A stretch of DNA of 64,000 nucleotides from Flavobacteriales bacterium (GTDB lineage Bacteria > Bacteroidota > Bacteroidia > Flavobacteriales_F > PHOS-HE28), in contig JAHBUK010000001.1 in assembly GCA_019638115.1 (NCBI GenBank), positions 124,001 through 188,000 on the forward strand. Direction: 5' to 3'. Below are positions 9,641 to 17,940 of the stretch, piece after piece. The notes beneath the pieces are model-generated. The model was given only the letters and a program-made list of their open reading frames with translations. It was not told the origin of the DNA and did no database searches. Position numbers and translations under genes: made by a program. The number at the start of each line of letters is the position of its first letter. The first letter of the stretch is position 1.

Positions 9641-10732
9641 TCAACGCATGTTGTTCAAAGCCTCGCGGTCCAGCGGCTCTTCGTCGTCGTCCTCCAGCGG
9701 TTTCACCGCCGTGTAGTTCCGCCATTTCTCCAGCACCGCCTGCATGTCCGCAGGCAGTTGGCTCTCGAAGTGCATGCGTTTTCCGGTGGCCGGATGATCG
9801 ATGGTGAGCGTGCGCGCGTGCAGGGCCTGGCGCGGCAGGATCCGGAAGCAGTTCTCCACGAACTGTTTGTATTTGGTGAAGGTGGTGCCCTTCAGCACGC
9901 GGTCGCCACCATAGGCCGCATCATTGAACAAGGGGTGTCCGGTGAACTGCATGTGCACGCGGATCTGGTGTGTGCGGCCGGTCTCCAGCTTGCACTCCAC
10001 AAGGCTCACGTAACGGAAGCGCTCCAGCACCTTGTAACGGGTAAGCGCCGGTTTGCCCTGGTCGCCTTCCACGTACACGGATTGCACGGTGCGGTCCTTG
10101 GTGCTGCGGCCGATGTTCCCTTCGATCTGTCCTTCATCCGCATCGAAGTCGCCCCACACCAAGGCCATGTAGCGGCGGTCGCTGGTGCGGTCGAAGAACT
10201 GGCGGGCGAGGTGCGTAAGAGCTTCCTCGGTCTTGCCGACCACCATCACTCCGCTGGTGTCCTTGTCCAGCCGGTGCACCAATCCGGGCCGTGGGATCTC
10301 AGCACCCGGTGTGGTGGGCAGCTTGCCGAAGTGGAAGAGCAATGCGTTCACCAAGGTCCCGGTCCAATTGCCATGGCCGGGATGTACCACCAGACCCGCC
10401 TGCTTGTCGATCACCAGGATGTGTTCATCCTCATACAGCACGTTCAGCGGAATATCCTCGGGCAGCAGCTCCACCTCCCGCATCGGGTAAGGCAACACGA
10501 TGCTGATCTCATCACCGGGCTTCACCTTCTGGCTGGGCTTCGCGGACTTGCCGTTCACCAGCACATTGCCGGCCTTGGCGGCCACCTGGATGCGGTTGCG
10601 CGAGGTGTTCGCCAGGCGGTCGAACAGGAACTTGTCCAAGCGTGTGAGCGACTGACCGGGATCGCACACGATCCGATGATGCTCGTACAGCTCCTGCTCC
10701 TCCCCGGCGGTATCCAACGTTTCCTCGATCAT
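9641..10732 (-). CDS. RluA/RluD-family 23S rRNA pseudouridine synthase
   Basis: A 363-residue protein with an N-terminal S4 RNA-binding domain (SLTRLDKFLFDRLANTSR onwards) and a pseudouridine synthase domain. The catalytic aspartate sits in PGLVHRLDKDTSGVMVV, and ETGRTHQIRVH is the second family motif. RluD-type enzymes modify helix 69 of 23S rRNA; the exact target among the RluA family cannot be fixed from sequence alone. The start at 10732 overlaps the upstream stop as TGATG, which indicates translational coupling with the T9SS protein gene. It is the last gene of a three-gene operon starting at 13811. Confidence 0.92.
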   Translation of the reverse strand: MIEETLDTAGEEQELYEHHRIVCDPGQSLTRLDKFLFDRLANTSRNRIQVAAKAGNVLVNGKSAKPSQKVKPGDEISIVLPYPMREVELLPEDIPLNVLYEDEHILVIDKQAGLVVHPGHGNWTGTLVNALLFHFGKLPTTPGAEIPRPGLVHRLDKDTSGVMVVGKTEEALTHLARQFFDRTSDRRYMALVWGDFDADEGQIEGNIGRSTKDRTVQSVYVEGDQGKPALTRYKVLERFRYVSLVECKLETGRTHQIRVHMQFTGHPLFNDAAYGGDRVLKGTTFTKYKQFVENCFRILPRQALHARTLTIDHPATGKRMHFESQLPADMQAVLEKWRNYTAVKPLEDDDEEPLDREALNNMR

Positions 10733-13002
10733 CAGCGCTGTATCATCAATCGGCCTTGTGCGATCATGCTTCCCTGGCCATCCATCACCCGTACCAAGTG
10801 CAGACCATTGGCCATTCCGATCGTTCCAAGCGCCATGCCCGGCTGCCACGGTGCGCGTTGCAACTCACGCCCCAAGGCATCGTGCACCACCACATACGCA
10901 CCGGCGCCAAGTTCCTGGTCCATGCGCAGTTGGTAGTGGTCCGTGGCCGGATTGGGGAACACCAACAGGCGCCCCTCCGGCAGCGGCAGTTCATCCACAC
11001 TGGTAAATGGGTCCACTGCCGATGCGAATACCGGCCGCATCATGAGCGAACCTTGGAAGGATGTGTTCTGCCAACTGCTGCCCACCCTGTAGAAGATCTT
11101 GTTGCTGTTGTTCCGGTTGCGATCGAAGCCCAGGTTCATGTTGGCCGCGCTTGTCTGCACCCAGCCGATGTAGATGGTACCCTCCACATGGATGGTGGAA
11201 TCCAGCGGGTACTCCACGAACTTGTTCAGGCCATCCAAGCGGTACTCCGGCGAGGAGAAGGAGAAGTTCTGGTGTTGGATCACCTCGGGTGAAAGGCTGG
11301 TCCAGACCGTGATCAGGAAATTGCCCTGCAAGGGTTGTTGCAAGGGTGGCTCATTGGCCATGGGGTTGAAGTACATGCGTATGGCACGCAGGGAATCAGC
11401 ACCCAGCAGATCAAAGCGGTAGGCCAGGCGGCCTCCGGAAACGTTCAGCCCATAACCCATCTCTGCGGAACCATCGTCATAAGCGTAGTAGTTGCTCAAC
11501 TCCTGCACGAAGGTGATGGTGTCGTTGTAGCGGTTCACGTCAGGCGTTGCGTTGGTGATGAACTGCACGCGCCAGAAAGCCGCATCGGTGCTCAGCGCGG
11601 GATCGTAGAAGAACTCATTGGGCGAGTTGTACACCGCGTGGGGCGCATTGAACACCGCGCTCGCATTGCCGGATGTATTGTTGCCCAGAATGGGTCCGGG
11701 AGCGGGCATTGGCCCACCATCGATCCCAGCCCGCATGCGCCAGGAGATGAAACGGTCCTCGTCGTCCAGGTTGCGCTGCACGGCATCAACGGATTGCGCC
11801 ATGTAAGCTTCAGGGGCTTGGCTGAAGCGATTGAAAGGGATGGAGGTGTAGGTACCCAACAGGCTGCTCTCCGGATAGAGGTAGGCCACGTCCACGAAGG
11901 TGGTGTCATCGAACGTGCGCTGTATACCGAGGCGCACATAGTCCAAATGCCAATGGTCGAATGAGCCGCTGAGGGTGGCGTAATTGAGGAAGCGCATCCG
12001 GAAGCCGTTCTGCAGGTAACGGAACTCCTTGATGGGGATCATGACCTGCTGGAAGGGCTGTACCACGTTCGTACCGGGGTAAGGTGTGCGCCAGACCCGG
12101 TTCCACGAATCCTCCGAGGGCGAATAGAACTCCAGCACCAGGCTGTCCTGCATTTGCGGGGTCTGGTCACCGCTCAGGCCTTGCGCTTGGTAGAGGAAGC
12201 TCAGGTAGACCGAATCCGCCACGGAATAGCTGAGGTTGATGGGAACGGAGGTGAGGTGGTCGGCAATGCCATAGGCCGCGTAGTTCGCATAATTGTATGG
12301 GTACCCCGTGCGTGCAAGACCGTCGAACGTGGCCACGCCGATGGTGGGTGGCGACACCGGGTAAGTGCCGTTCACATGCACGTCATCATCAGCCCACAGG
12401 GTCCAGGGCACCTGGCTGTTGTCCGCTTGGATGTACACACGTGGATCGGGCGCAACAACATAGACCAGCAAGGAATCCTGCACCAATTGTGGCGCGAATA
12501 GCGGAATGGTGACAGCCGGCGGCGCTTGCAATGTGTCGTAAACGTTGTATGGAGGCCAGGCAGTAACCGTCTCCTCCGTTGGAGGATAGACATTGAGGTT
12601 GCGAACGAGCACCATCACCTCGGGGAGCGGGACCGCCGTAATGATCACGGTGTCCGGCTGGCCAATATCCACAACGTAGGTGAACGTGGTATCCGTGGAA
12701 AAGGCCATATCGGGATCGGACAGACCGGCTACCTCAAGCGCGTAGATCGTTTGGTCGAGGCTCACGTCCGGATCGCTCGGTTGCGCCCACAGTTTGCGGG
12801 TACGATCCACCGAAAAGTCATCAACTATGGGCAGGACCTGCGTTGCGTTCTGATAGATGAAATAGCTCCGAACATTGGAGCGCTGCATCTCGCGGAGAGC
12901 CTCAGGCACTGGTCGTGCGGAGAGGGCTTTCAGTTCCTCGCCTTGGGATCGTGCGGAAAGTGCCAGTACCAAGGCACACAGGCCAAGTAGTGCTCTGCTC
13001 AT
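10732..13002 (-). CDS. Secreted protein with T9SS type A sorting domain
   Basis: A 756-residue exported protein beginning MSRALLGLCALVLALSARSQ, a signal peptide. The middle is rich in beta strands, aromatic residues and short repeats and matches no catalytic family I recognise. The last roughly 75 residues are a T9SS type A C-terminal domain: VFPNPATDHYQLRM, then VVVHDALGRELQR and a final LVRVMDGQG strand. The protein should therefore be exported by T9SS and end up on the surface or released. The start at 13002 forms an ATGA overlap with the PASTA gene and the stop overlaps the RluA-family gene, so all three are one transcription unit. Confidence 0.88.
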   Translation of the reverse strand: MSRALLGLCALVLALSARSQGEELKALSARPVPEALREMQRSNVRSYFIYQNATQVLPIVDDFSVDRTRKLWAQPSDPDVSLDQTIYALEVAGLSDPDMAFSTDTTFTYVVDIGQPDTVIITAVPLPEVMVLVRNLNVYPPTEETVTAWPPYNVYDTLQAPPAVTIPLFAPQLVQDSLLVYVVAPDPRVYIQADNSQVPWTLWADDDVHVNGTYPVSPPTIGVATFDGLARTGYPYNYANYAAYGIADHLTSVPINLSYSVADSVYLSFLYQAQGLSGDQTPQMQDSLVLEFYSPSEDSWNRVWRTPYPGTNVVQPFQQVMIPIKEFRYLQNGFRMRFLNYATLSGSFDHWHLDYVRLGIQRTFDDTTFVDVAYLYPESSLLGTYTSIPFNRFSQAPEAYMAQSVDAVQRNLDDEDRFISWRMRAGIDGGPMPAPGPILGNNTSGNASAVFNAPHAVYNSPNEFFYDPALSTDAAFWRVQFITNATPDVNRYNDTITFVQELSNYYAYDDGSAEMGYGLNVSGGRLAYRFDLLGADSLRAIRMYFNPMANEPPLQQPLQGNFLITVWTSLSPEVIQHQNFSFSSPEYRLDGLNKFVEYPLDSTIHVEGTIYIGWVQTSAANMNLGFDRNRNNSNKIFYRVGSSWQNTSFQGSLMMRPVFASAVDPFTSVDELPLPEGRLLVFPNPATDHYQLRMDQELGAGAYVVVHDALGRELQRAPWQPGMALGTIGMANGLHLVRVMDGQGSMIAQGRLMIQR

Positions 13003-13811
13003 GGATCTACGGTATTCACGGTATCGCCGCTCACCATTGGAGAATCCCAACCCGGTACTGGCCGCAATCCCAAGGTATCCGTGGTGAGCCAGACATCGAT
13101 GGAGCTTCCCAAGGTGATGCGGTTGTTGCCCGAGTTGGGGGATTGGCGAACTACCCGGGCGAACGCTGAATCGGCCACCGTATTGCAGCCCTTGCATTCC
13201 ACCACCAGGCCCACGTTGAGCGACGCCATGTTCAGCGCCATGCGCACATCGGTCATGGCCAGTCCACGCAGGTCAGGCACGGGCACCCGTTCGCCCTTCT
13301 CACCACTACCTAGCACAAGGGTGATGGCCTCTCCGCGGCGGATCCGCGCATCCGGGGCGATGGGCTCGCCTTTGTAAAGCTGCTCGATCACGCAATCCGT
13401 ACAGGGGTCCGGCTTGTACACCAGTTCCTTCACCTTCAGCCCCAGGATATCGGCAACGCTCAGGGCCTGGCGCTTGCTAAGGTCCACCAGGTTGGGCATG
13501 TTCATCATCTTGGGCTGGGATGCATTGATCACCAGGTACACCTTGCGACCGGGTTTCACCTCCACACCGGGGTCGGGGTCCTGGTCCACAACGGCGCCTT
13601 TGGCTGCGGCGGAAGTGTACACGGAATCGATGACCACGGCTTGTAGCTCCCGCTTCTTCAGCACCTCTTCCGCTTCCGCAAAGGAGAGGCCTTGCAGATC
13701 GGGCACCCGCATGGCCACATTGTGCAACGTGTAGAAGCGCAACCAGGCCCAACCTCCCAGCAACAACAGGAGCAGGACCAACAAGGGAAGGATCGGGCGG
13801 AGGATGCGCAT
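12999..13811 (-). CDS. Membrane-anchored PASTA domain protein
   Basis: A 270-residue protein with a short cytoplasmic start, one transmembrane helix (ILPLLVLLLLLLGGWAWL, residues about 7-24) and three PASTA domains. The domains begin at MRVPDLQGLSFAEAE, MPNLVDLSKRQALS and VPVPDLRGLAMTDVR. PASTA domains bind peptidoglycan fragments or beta-lactams in other bacteria. No kinase or transpeptidase domain is present, so this is an orphan PASTA protein facing the periplasm. From memory, Bacteroidota often place such a gene beside ddl and an RluA-family gene; here ddl lies just beyond one inserted sulfotransferase gene. The start was placed at MRILRPIL because an exact -7 box, TACATTTG on the minus strand, lies at 13840-13847. 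Confidence 0.88.
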   Translation of the reverse strand: MRILRPILPLLVLLLLLLGGWAWLRFYTLHNVAMRVPDLQGLSFAEAEEVLKKRELQAVVIDSVYTSAAAKGAVVDQDPDPGVEVKPGRKVYLVINASQPKMMNMPNLVDLSKRQALSVADILGLKVKELVYKPDPCTDCVIEQLYKGEPIAPDARIRRGEAITLVLGSGEKGERVPVPDLRGLAMTDVRMALNMASLNVGLVVECKGCNTVADSAFARVVRQSPNSGNNRITLGSSIDVWLTTDTLGLRPVPGWDSPMVSGDTVNTVDP

Positions 13812-13839
13812 GGACCGGGAGGGCCTGATGAAGGCGCCC

Positions 13840-13847
13840 CAAATGTA
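13840..13847 (-). promoter_or_regulatory. -7 box of the PASTA/T9SS/RluA-family operon
   Basis: TACATTTG on the minus strand, an exact match to the Bacteroidota TAnnTTTG element, 28 bp before the ATG at 13811. No clear -33 TTG is seen. Confidence 0.6.
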
Positions 13848-13905
13848 GCAGAGCCACGCCCTGCGCTCACGAAGGCAGCGGGGGATCTCCGTTATTTGAT
13901 GCCGA

Positions 13906-14865
13906 ATGAAGCGCCCTGGGATCATTGAGCGAGCGTTGGGCCGCGTGGGTCATTGGCAGCTGGCCCAACGGCTGTCCGCCATGCAAGGCAGGTTGCACGT
14001 GGACCCTTCCAAGGCCATTCTGCTGTTCGCCTCACCACGCGGAGGTTCCACCTGGCTGGAGGAGATGCTCAACACCATTCCCCGAACGGCCACCATTTGG
14101 GAACCCTTGGACATCCGCAATAACCCAGCGTTCAGGGAGGTCGGATTCTGGTGGCGGCAGCACATCCCGGAAGGTGTTGATTGGCCCGAGGCGGAAGCAC
14201 TTTTCGATGACCTCTTTGCGGGGCGCATGCTCTCCCCCTACCTCACCCAATCCACCACACCCCGAGCGCTGGAGGAGGCAGATCGATTGGTAGTGAAGTT
14301 CGTGCGGGGCAACCTGCTGCTCCCTTGGCTGGTGGAGCGCTTCCCGTTGCCCAAGCCGGTGCTGCTGATCAGGCATCCGTGTGCCGTGGTGGCCTCCATG
14401 ATAACCCATGGTGCTTGGAACAAACTGGAACCCGTCCCGCAAGTGATCCCGGCACACCCACATGACGGATTGCTCCGCGGCTACCAGGATGTTCTGGGAA
14501 ATGTGTCCACGATCGAAGAGCGATATGCATCGATCTGGTGCATGAGCAATGCGCACGTGCTTACCCACCCGAACAATGATCGGGCATGGACCACCGTGTA
14601 CTACGAAGATCTGATCATGGACACGGAAGCCACACTGCAACGCATCTTCGCCCCTTGGGGTATGGAGGTGCCGGAAGCAGCGTTGACCATGTCGCGCAAA
14701 GCGAGCCGCACAACGCGGGAGAATGCCCAGGTGCACGATCCGCAAGCCCAACTCCGCGCCTGGAAGAAAGCGCTGACGCCGGAGGCGCAGGAACGCATCA
14801 TCGCCATGGTGAAGCGCTTCGGCATCAACGCCTACGACCACGAGATCCTACCCCACAAGCGCTGA
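13906..14865 (+). CDS. Sulfotransferase family protein
   Basis: A 319-residue sulfotransferase-like protein, distinct in sequence from the ones at 8566 and 17941. The PAPS 5'-phosphosulfate loop is LFASPRGGSTWLEEML near residue 40, and the 3'-phosphate motif is VLLIRHPCAVVASMI near residue 155. The remainder is helical with no further domain. The acceptor is unknown. It lies between the divergent PASTA operon and ddl, two genes I would expect to be neighbours, so it may be an insertion into conserved housekeeping synteny. It precedes ddl by 19 bp on the same strand and may be co-transcribed. Confidence 0.82.
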   Translation: MKRPGIIERALGRVGHWQLAQRLSAMQGRLHVDPSKAILLFASPRGGSTWLEEMLNTIPRTATIWEPLDIRNNPAFREVGFWWRQHIPEGVDWPEAEALFDDLFAGRMLSPYLTQSTTPRALEEADRLVVKFVRGNLLLPWLVERFPLPKPVLLIRHPCAVVASMITHGAWNKLEPVPQVIPAHPHDGLLRGYQDVLGNVSTIEERYASIWCMSNAHVLTHPNNDRAWTTVYYEDLIMDTEATLQRIFAPWGMEVPEAALTMSRKASRTTRENAQVHDPQAQLRAWKKALTPEAQERIIAMVKRFGINAYDHEILPHKR

Positions 14866-14884
14866 GGAACATCCCAGCCAGCCC

Positions 14885-15868
14885 ATGCAAGCCAATAGCA
14901 AACCACGTATTGCAGTAGTGCGCGGAGGCTACTCCGGCGAATCCGTCATCAGCCACCAGAGCGCGGCGCGCATGCTCGCTGCCCTGGACCGCGAACGCTT
15001 CGACCCGTACTATGTGACCATCGAACGATCCGGATGGAGCTGCGAAAGCCCGGATGGGAGCGCGCAACCCTTCGACCGGGCGGAATTCCGAGGCGGCCCG
15101 GAGCTGAAGCGCTTCGACATGGCCTTGATCGCCATACACGGCACACCCGGTGAGGATGGGCTGCTGCAAGGATACCTGGACATGCTGAACGTGCCTTACC
15201 AAACAGGCGATGTCCTGAACATGGCCCTCACCTTCAGCAAATACGCCACCACCGCCCTGCTGCGACAACTCGGTTTCACCGTTGCGCCTTCCGTGTTGCT
15301 GCACCGCGATGACCGCGACGCCGTGGCCAAGGCCGCTACCATGGGCTTCCCCTGCTTCGTGAAACCCGACCGGAGCGGCAGCAGCCTGGGGGTAAGCAAA
15401 GTGAAACAGGCCTCGGAACTACGGAGCGCCCTGGAAGCAGCCTTCCGCGAATGCGCCAACGTGATGGTGGAGGCGGGAGTAGTGGGTCGTGAATTGACCT
15501 GCGGCGTGCTATCCTTGAACGGCAATGTCACGGCCATGCCCGTTTGCGAGATCCGCACCAGCCGTGAGTTCTTCGACTACGAGGCCAAGTACCACGCGAA
15601 CGACACGCAGGAGTTGGTGCCAGCGCCATTGACCGATGCGGAGACCAGCTTGGTGCAAGAGCGCAGTGTTGCCATTTACAAGGCCCTCAACTGCCGCGGC
15701 CTGGTGCGCGTGGACCATATGCTCACGGATGCCGGACTGGTGACGATCGAGGCGAACACGGTACCCGGCTTCAGTGCGGCGAGCATTTTCCCCAAGATGA
15801 TCGCCGCGGCCGGTATGCAGGTGGACGATGTGCTGAACGGGATCGTGCAAGCCAGCCTTGAACACTAA
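14885..15868 (+). CDS. ddl: D-alanine--D-alanine ligase
   Basis: A 327-residue ATP-grasp ligase that makes D-Ala-D-Ala for peptidoglycan. The N-terminal substrate loop is GGYSGESVISHQSA (residues 13-26), the ATP-grasp lysine and glycine loop is FVKPDRSGSSLGVSK, and the metal-binding end is TIEANTVPGFS. The length is normal for the family. The convergent rdgB stop lies 7 bp downstream. Confidence 0.95.
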   Translation: MQANSKPRIAVVRGGYSGESVISHQSAARMLAALDRERFDPYYVTIERSGWSCESPDGSAQPFDRAEFRGGPELKRFDMALIAIHGTPGEDGLLQGYLDMLNVPYQTGDVLNMALTFSKYATTALLRQLGFTVAPSVLLHRDDRDAVAKAATMGFPCFVKPDRSGSSLGVSKVKQASELRSALEAAFRECANVMVEAGVVGRELTCGVLSLNGNVTAMPVCEIRTSREFFDYEAKYHANDTQELVPAPLTDAETSLVQERSVAIYKALNCRGLVRVDHMLTDAGLVTIEANTVPGFSAASIFPKMIAAAGMQVDDVLNGIVQASLEH

Positions 15869-15875
15869 GCCTTGA

Positions 15876-16460
15876 TCAACGCCCTTTCATCCATTCCGCA
15901 AAACGGGCCATGGCCCTGCCGCGGTGGCTGATCGCGTTCTTCTCGCCGCGCTCCATCTCCGCGAACGTGAGCTCGCTCCCTTCCGGCCGGAATACGGGAT
16001 CATAGCCGAAGCCGCCTGCGCCGTTTTCCTCCGTGGTGATGGACCCGTCCACACGGCCTTCGAAGAGGTGCTCCGCCCCGGCTTCCACCCAAGCGATCAC
16101 GGTCCTGAAATGCGCCCTTCGGTCCACCGATCCTGAAAGGACATCGAGCAGCTTCCGCACATTGGCGCGATCGTCGCGCTCCGGTCCGGCGTAGCGGGCT
16201 GAATACACACCGGGAGCGCCACCCAGGGCATCCACCTCCAGGCCGGTATCATCCGCAATGCATGGAAGGCCGCATAGCGCGTGGGCGGTTCGCGCTTTCT
16301 GCAGGGCGTTTTCCTCCAGGGTGGAACCGGTCTCGGGCAGTTCCTCGCGGATACCTGCTTCAGCCAACGACAGCACCTGCCAGCCCGCGGGCATCATGGC
16401 ACGCATCTCCGTCACCTTTCCGGCATTGGCCGTACAGAGCACCAGTGTTCTTCCTTCCAT
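15876..16460 (-). CDS. rdgB: XTP/dITP diphosphatase (RdgB/HAM1)
   Basis: A 194-residue nucleotide pyrophosphatase that removes ITP and XTP from the nucleotide pool. Family motifs run in order: TANAGKVTEM at the N-terminus (phosphate binding), ETGSTLEENALQKA, DDTGLEVDALGG with the catalytic aspartate region, GFGYDPVF, and a C-terminal SHRGRA. The start was chosen at 16460 because the HAM1 motif begins immediately after it and an exact -7 box lies 7 bp upstream at 16468-16475. Confidence 0.95.
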   Translation of the reverse strand: MEGRTLVLCTANAGKVTEMRAMMPAGWQVLSLAEAGIREELPETGSTLEENALQKARTAHALCGLPCIADDTGLEVDALGGAPGVYSARYAGPERDDRANVRKLLDVLSGSVDRRAHFRTVIAWVEAGAEHLFEGRVDGSITTEENGAGGFGYDPVFRPEGSELTFAEMERGEKNAISHRGRAMARFAEWMKGR

Positions 16461-16467
16461 GGCGCAC

Positions 16468-16475
16468 CAAAGGTA
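16468..16475 (-). promoter_or_regulatory. -7 box of rdgB
   Basis: TACCTTTG on the minus strand, an exact TAnnTTTG match with only 7 bp between it and the rdgB ATG, so the mRNA leader would be very short or absent. It is back to back with the box at 16509. Confidence 0.6.
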
Positions 16476-16508
16476 TCGGGGCCACCTATCTCCGCTGAGG
16501 TGCGCGGC

Positions 16509-16516
16509 TATCTTTG
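16509..16516 (+). promoter_or_regulatory. -7 box of the flippase gene
   Basis: TATCTTTG, an exact TAnnTTTG match 56 bp before the flippase ATG at 16573. It faces away from the rdgB box 33 bp to its left, so the two promoters overlap in their upstream parts. Confidence 0.55.
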
Positions 16517-16572
16517 GCGCGGCCCGGAACAAGCTGTTTGACCGGCATTGACCCGCACGCCTCCCCGACCCA

Positions 16573-17916
16573 GTGGAAGATCCCAAGCAGGCAAGTCAGG
16601 ACCAGCGTCCAGCACGGACCCGCTTCGGTCGCATACGCAACCTGCTACCCGCTGTCAGTGAAGGTTCCTTCGCCTGGAATTCCCTCTTCACTTCGGCCCG
16701 CAGCCTGGTGATGATCCTGGCGCAGTTGATCTTCACACCGATCATCGTGAAGTTGTACGACCCGGAAGCGTACGGATCGTTCGGACTCGTCTTCTCCATG
16801 AGCGCCTTGTTGCTCACCGTGTTCACCCTGCAATACGACCGGGCCATCCTGCTGCCAAGCAACGAAGCCGACGTGCGCGGGCTGCAGGCGGTATCCAACG
16901 CCCTACCCTTCTATTTCTCGCTGCTCACCTTGCTTGTTCTGCTGGTGGCCAAGGACCCTTTGTTGGCCTTGTTCAATGCACAGGGTGTGGGTAATGGTGT
17001 ATACCTCATTCCCTTGCTGACCGTTTTGGGCGCATGGTCGCAGACCAGCCAAAAGATGGTGCAGGTGCGCTACCGCTACAAGGAGGGCTTCATCTACGGA
17101 AGCGCGATCGTTATCGGTGCCAAGTTGACGACCATCGCATACGGCTTTTTCATCGGGGGGCAGTTCATAGGCCTGGCCTTGGCGGAGTTCTTCAATCGCA
17201 TCGCATACCAGATCATCAATTACCGGTTGATACTCGGTCGAGAACCACTGCTCAGGCTGGATGACCTGAGGCTGAAGAAACACCTGGCCGTGATGCGGAA
17301 GTATGCCAGCTTTCCGCGATACGACCTGCCCGCCGTAGCACTGAACGCACTTTCCAACCAGCTCCCCATCTTTTGGATACCGCGCTTCTTCGGCCTGGCA
17401 CAGTTGGGCCAATACACCCTGGCCATGGGCTTGCTGGAAATGCCCATGCGCCTTTTCGGTTATTCGCTCTCCAACACGTTCTATCAGAAAGCCGCCCGCA
17501 CCTATGAACGACAGGGTAGCGCTGCACTGGTGGCGATCACGCAACGCATGATGTTGGGCATTGGCGCCGCTTCGCTTATACCCCTGATCATCATCGGCCT
17601 CTATGCGGAACCGGTCTTCATCTGGATCTTCGGAGAACGTTGGGCATTGAGCGGTGCACTTTCTTCCGCTTTGGCCATCTACTATTTCGCACGGCTCGTG
17701 GTGGAACCCGTTGTGCCGGTGCTGCGCGTGTTGAAAGCGCAACGCGGCTACTTCCGCTTCCAAGCGGGGCTCTTCGTTCTGCGCCTGGGCACCCTGGCAG
17801 TTGCCATGGCAGCTGAACTGGACCTGCTGCGTTCGATCTCCTTGTATGCCGTGAGCAATGCCTTGGGTTATGGTGCATTGGCCACCTACATCCTGATCCG
17901 TTTGCGCAAGGGATAA
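16573..17916 (+). CDS. Polysaccharide flippase, Wzx/PST type
   Basis: A 447-residue multi-spanning membrane protein of the polysaccharide transporter (PST/MOP) superfamily. After a polar N-terminus of about 45 residues come roughly 12-14 hydrophobic helices, with the family-typical start of the first helices (SARSLVMILAQLIFTPIIVKLYDPEAYG) and the second half beginning near FPRYDLPAVALNALSNQLP. It is expected to flip lipid-linked oligosaccharide units across the inner membrane. It opens the first polysaccharide block of the window; a second flippase gene lies at 42154. The convergent sulfotransferase gene ends 24 bp downstream. Confidence 0.87.
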   Translation: MEDPKQASQDQRPARTRFGRIRNLLPAVSEGSFAWNSLFTSARSLVMILAQLIFTPIIVKLYDPEAYGSFGLVFSMSALLLTVFTLQYDRAILLPSNEADVRGLQAVSNALPFYFSLLTLLVLLVAKDPLLALFNAQGVGNGVYLIPLLTVLGAWSQTSQKMVQVRYRYKEGFIYGSAIVIGAKLTTIAYGFFIGGQFIGLALAEFFNRIAYQIINYRLILGREPLLRLDDLRLKKHLAVMRKYASFPRYDLPAVALNALSNQLPIFWIPRFFGLAQLGQYTLAMGLLEMPMRLFGYSLSNTFYQKAARTYERQGSAALVAITQRMMLGIGAASLIPLIIIGLYAEPVFIWIFGERWALSGALSSALAIYYFARLVVEPVVPVLRVLKAQRGYFRFQAGLFVLRLGTLAVAMAAELDLLRSISLYAVSNALGYGALATYILIRLRKG

Positions 17917-17940
17917 GCGCCCAGACCAACGCGATCCCGA

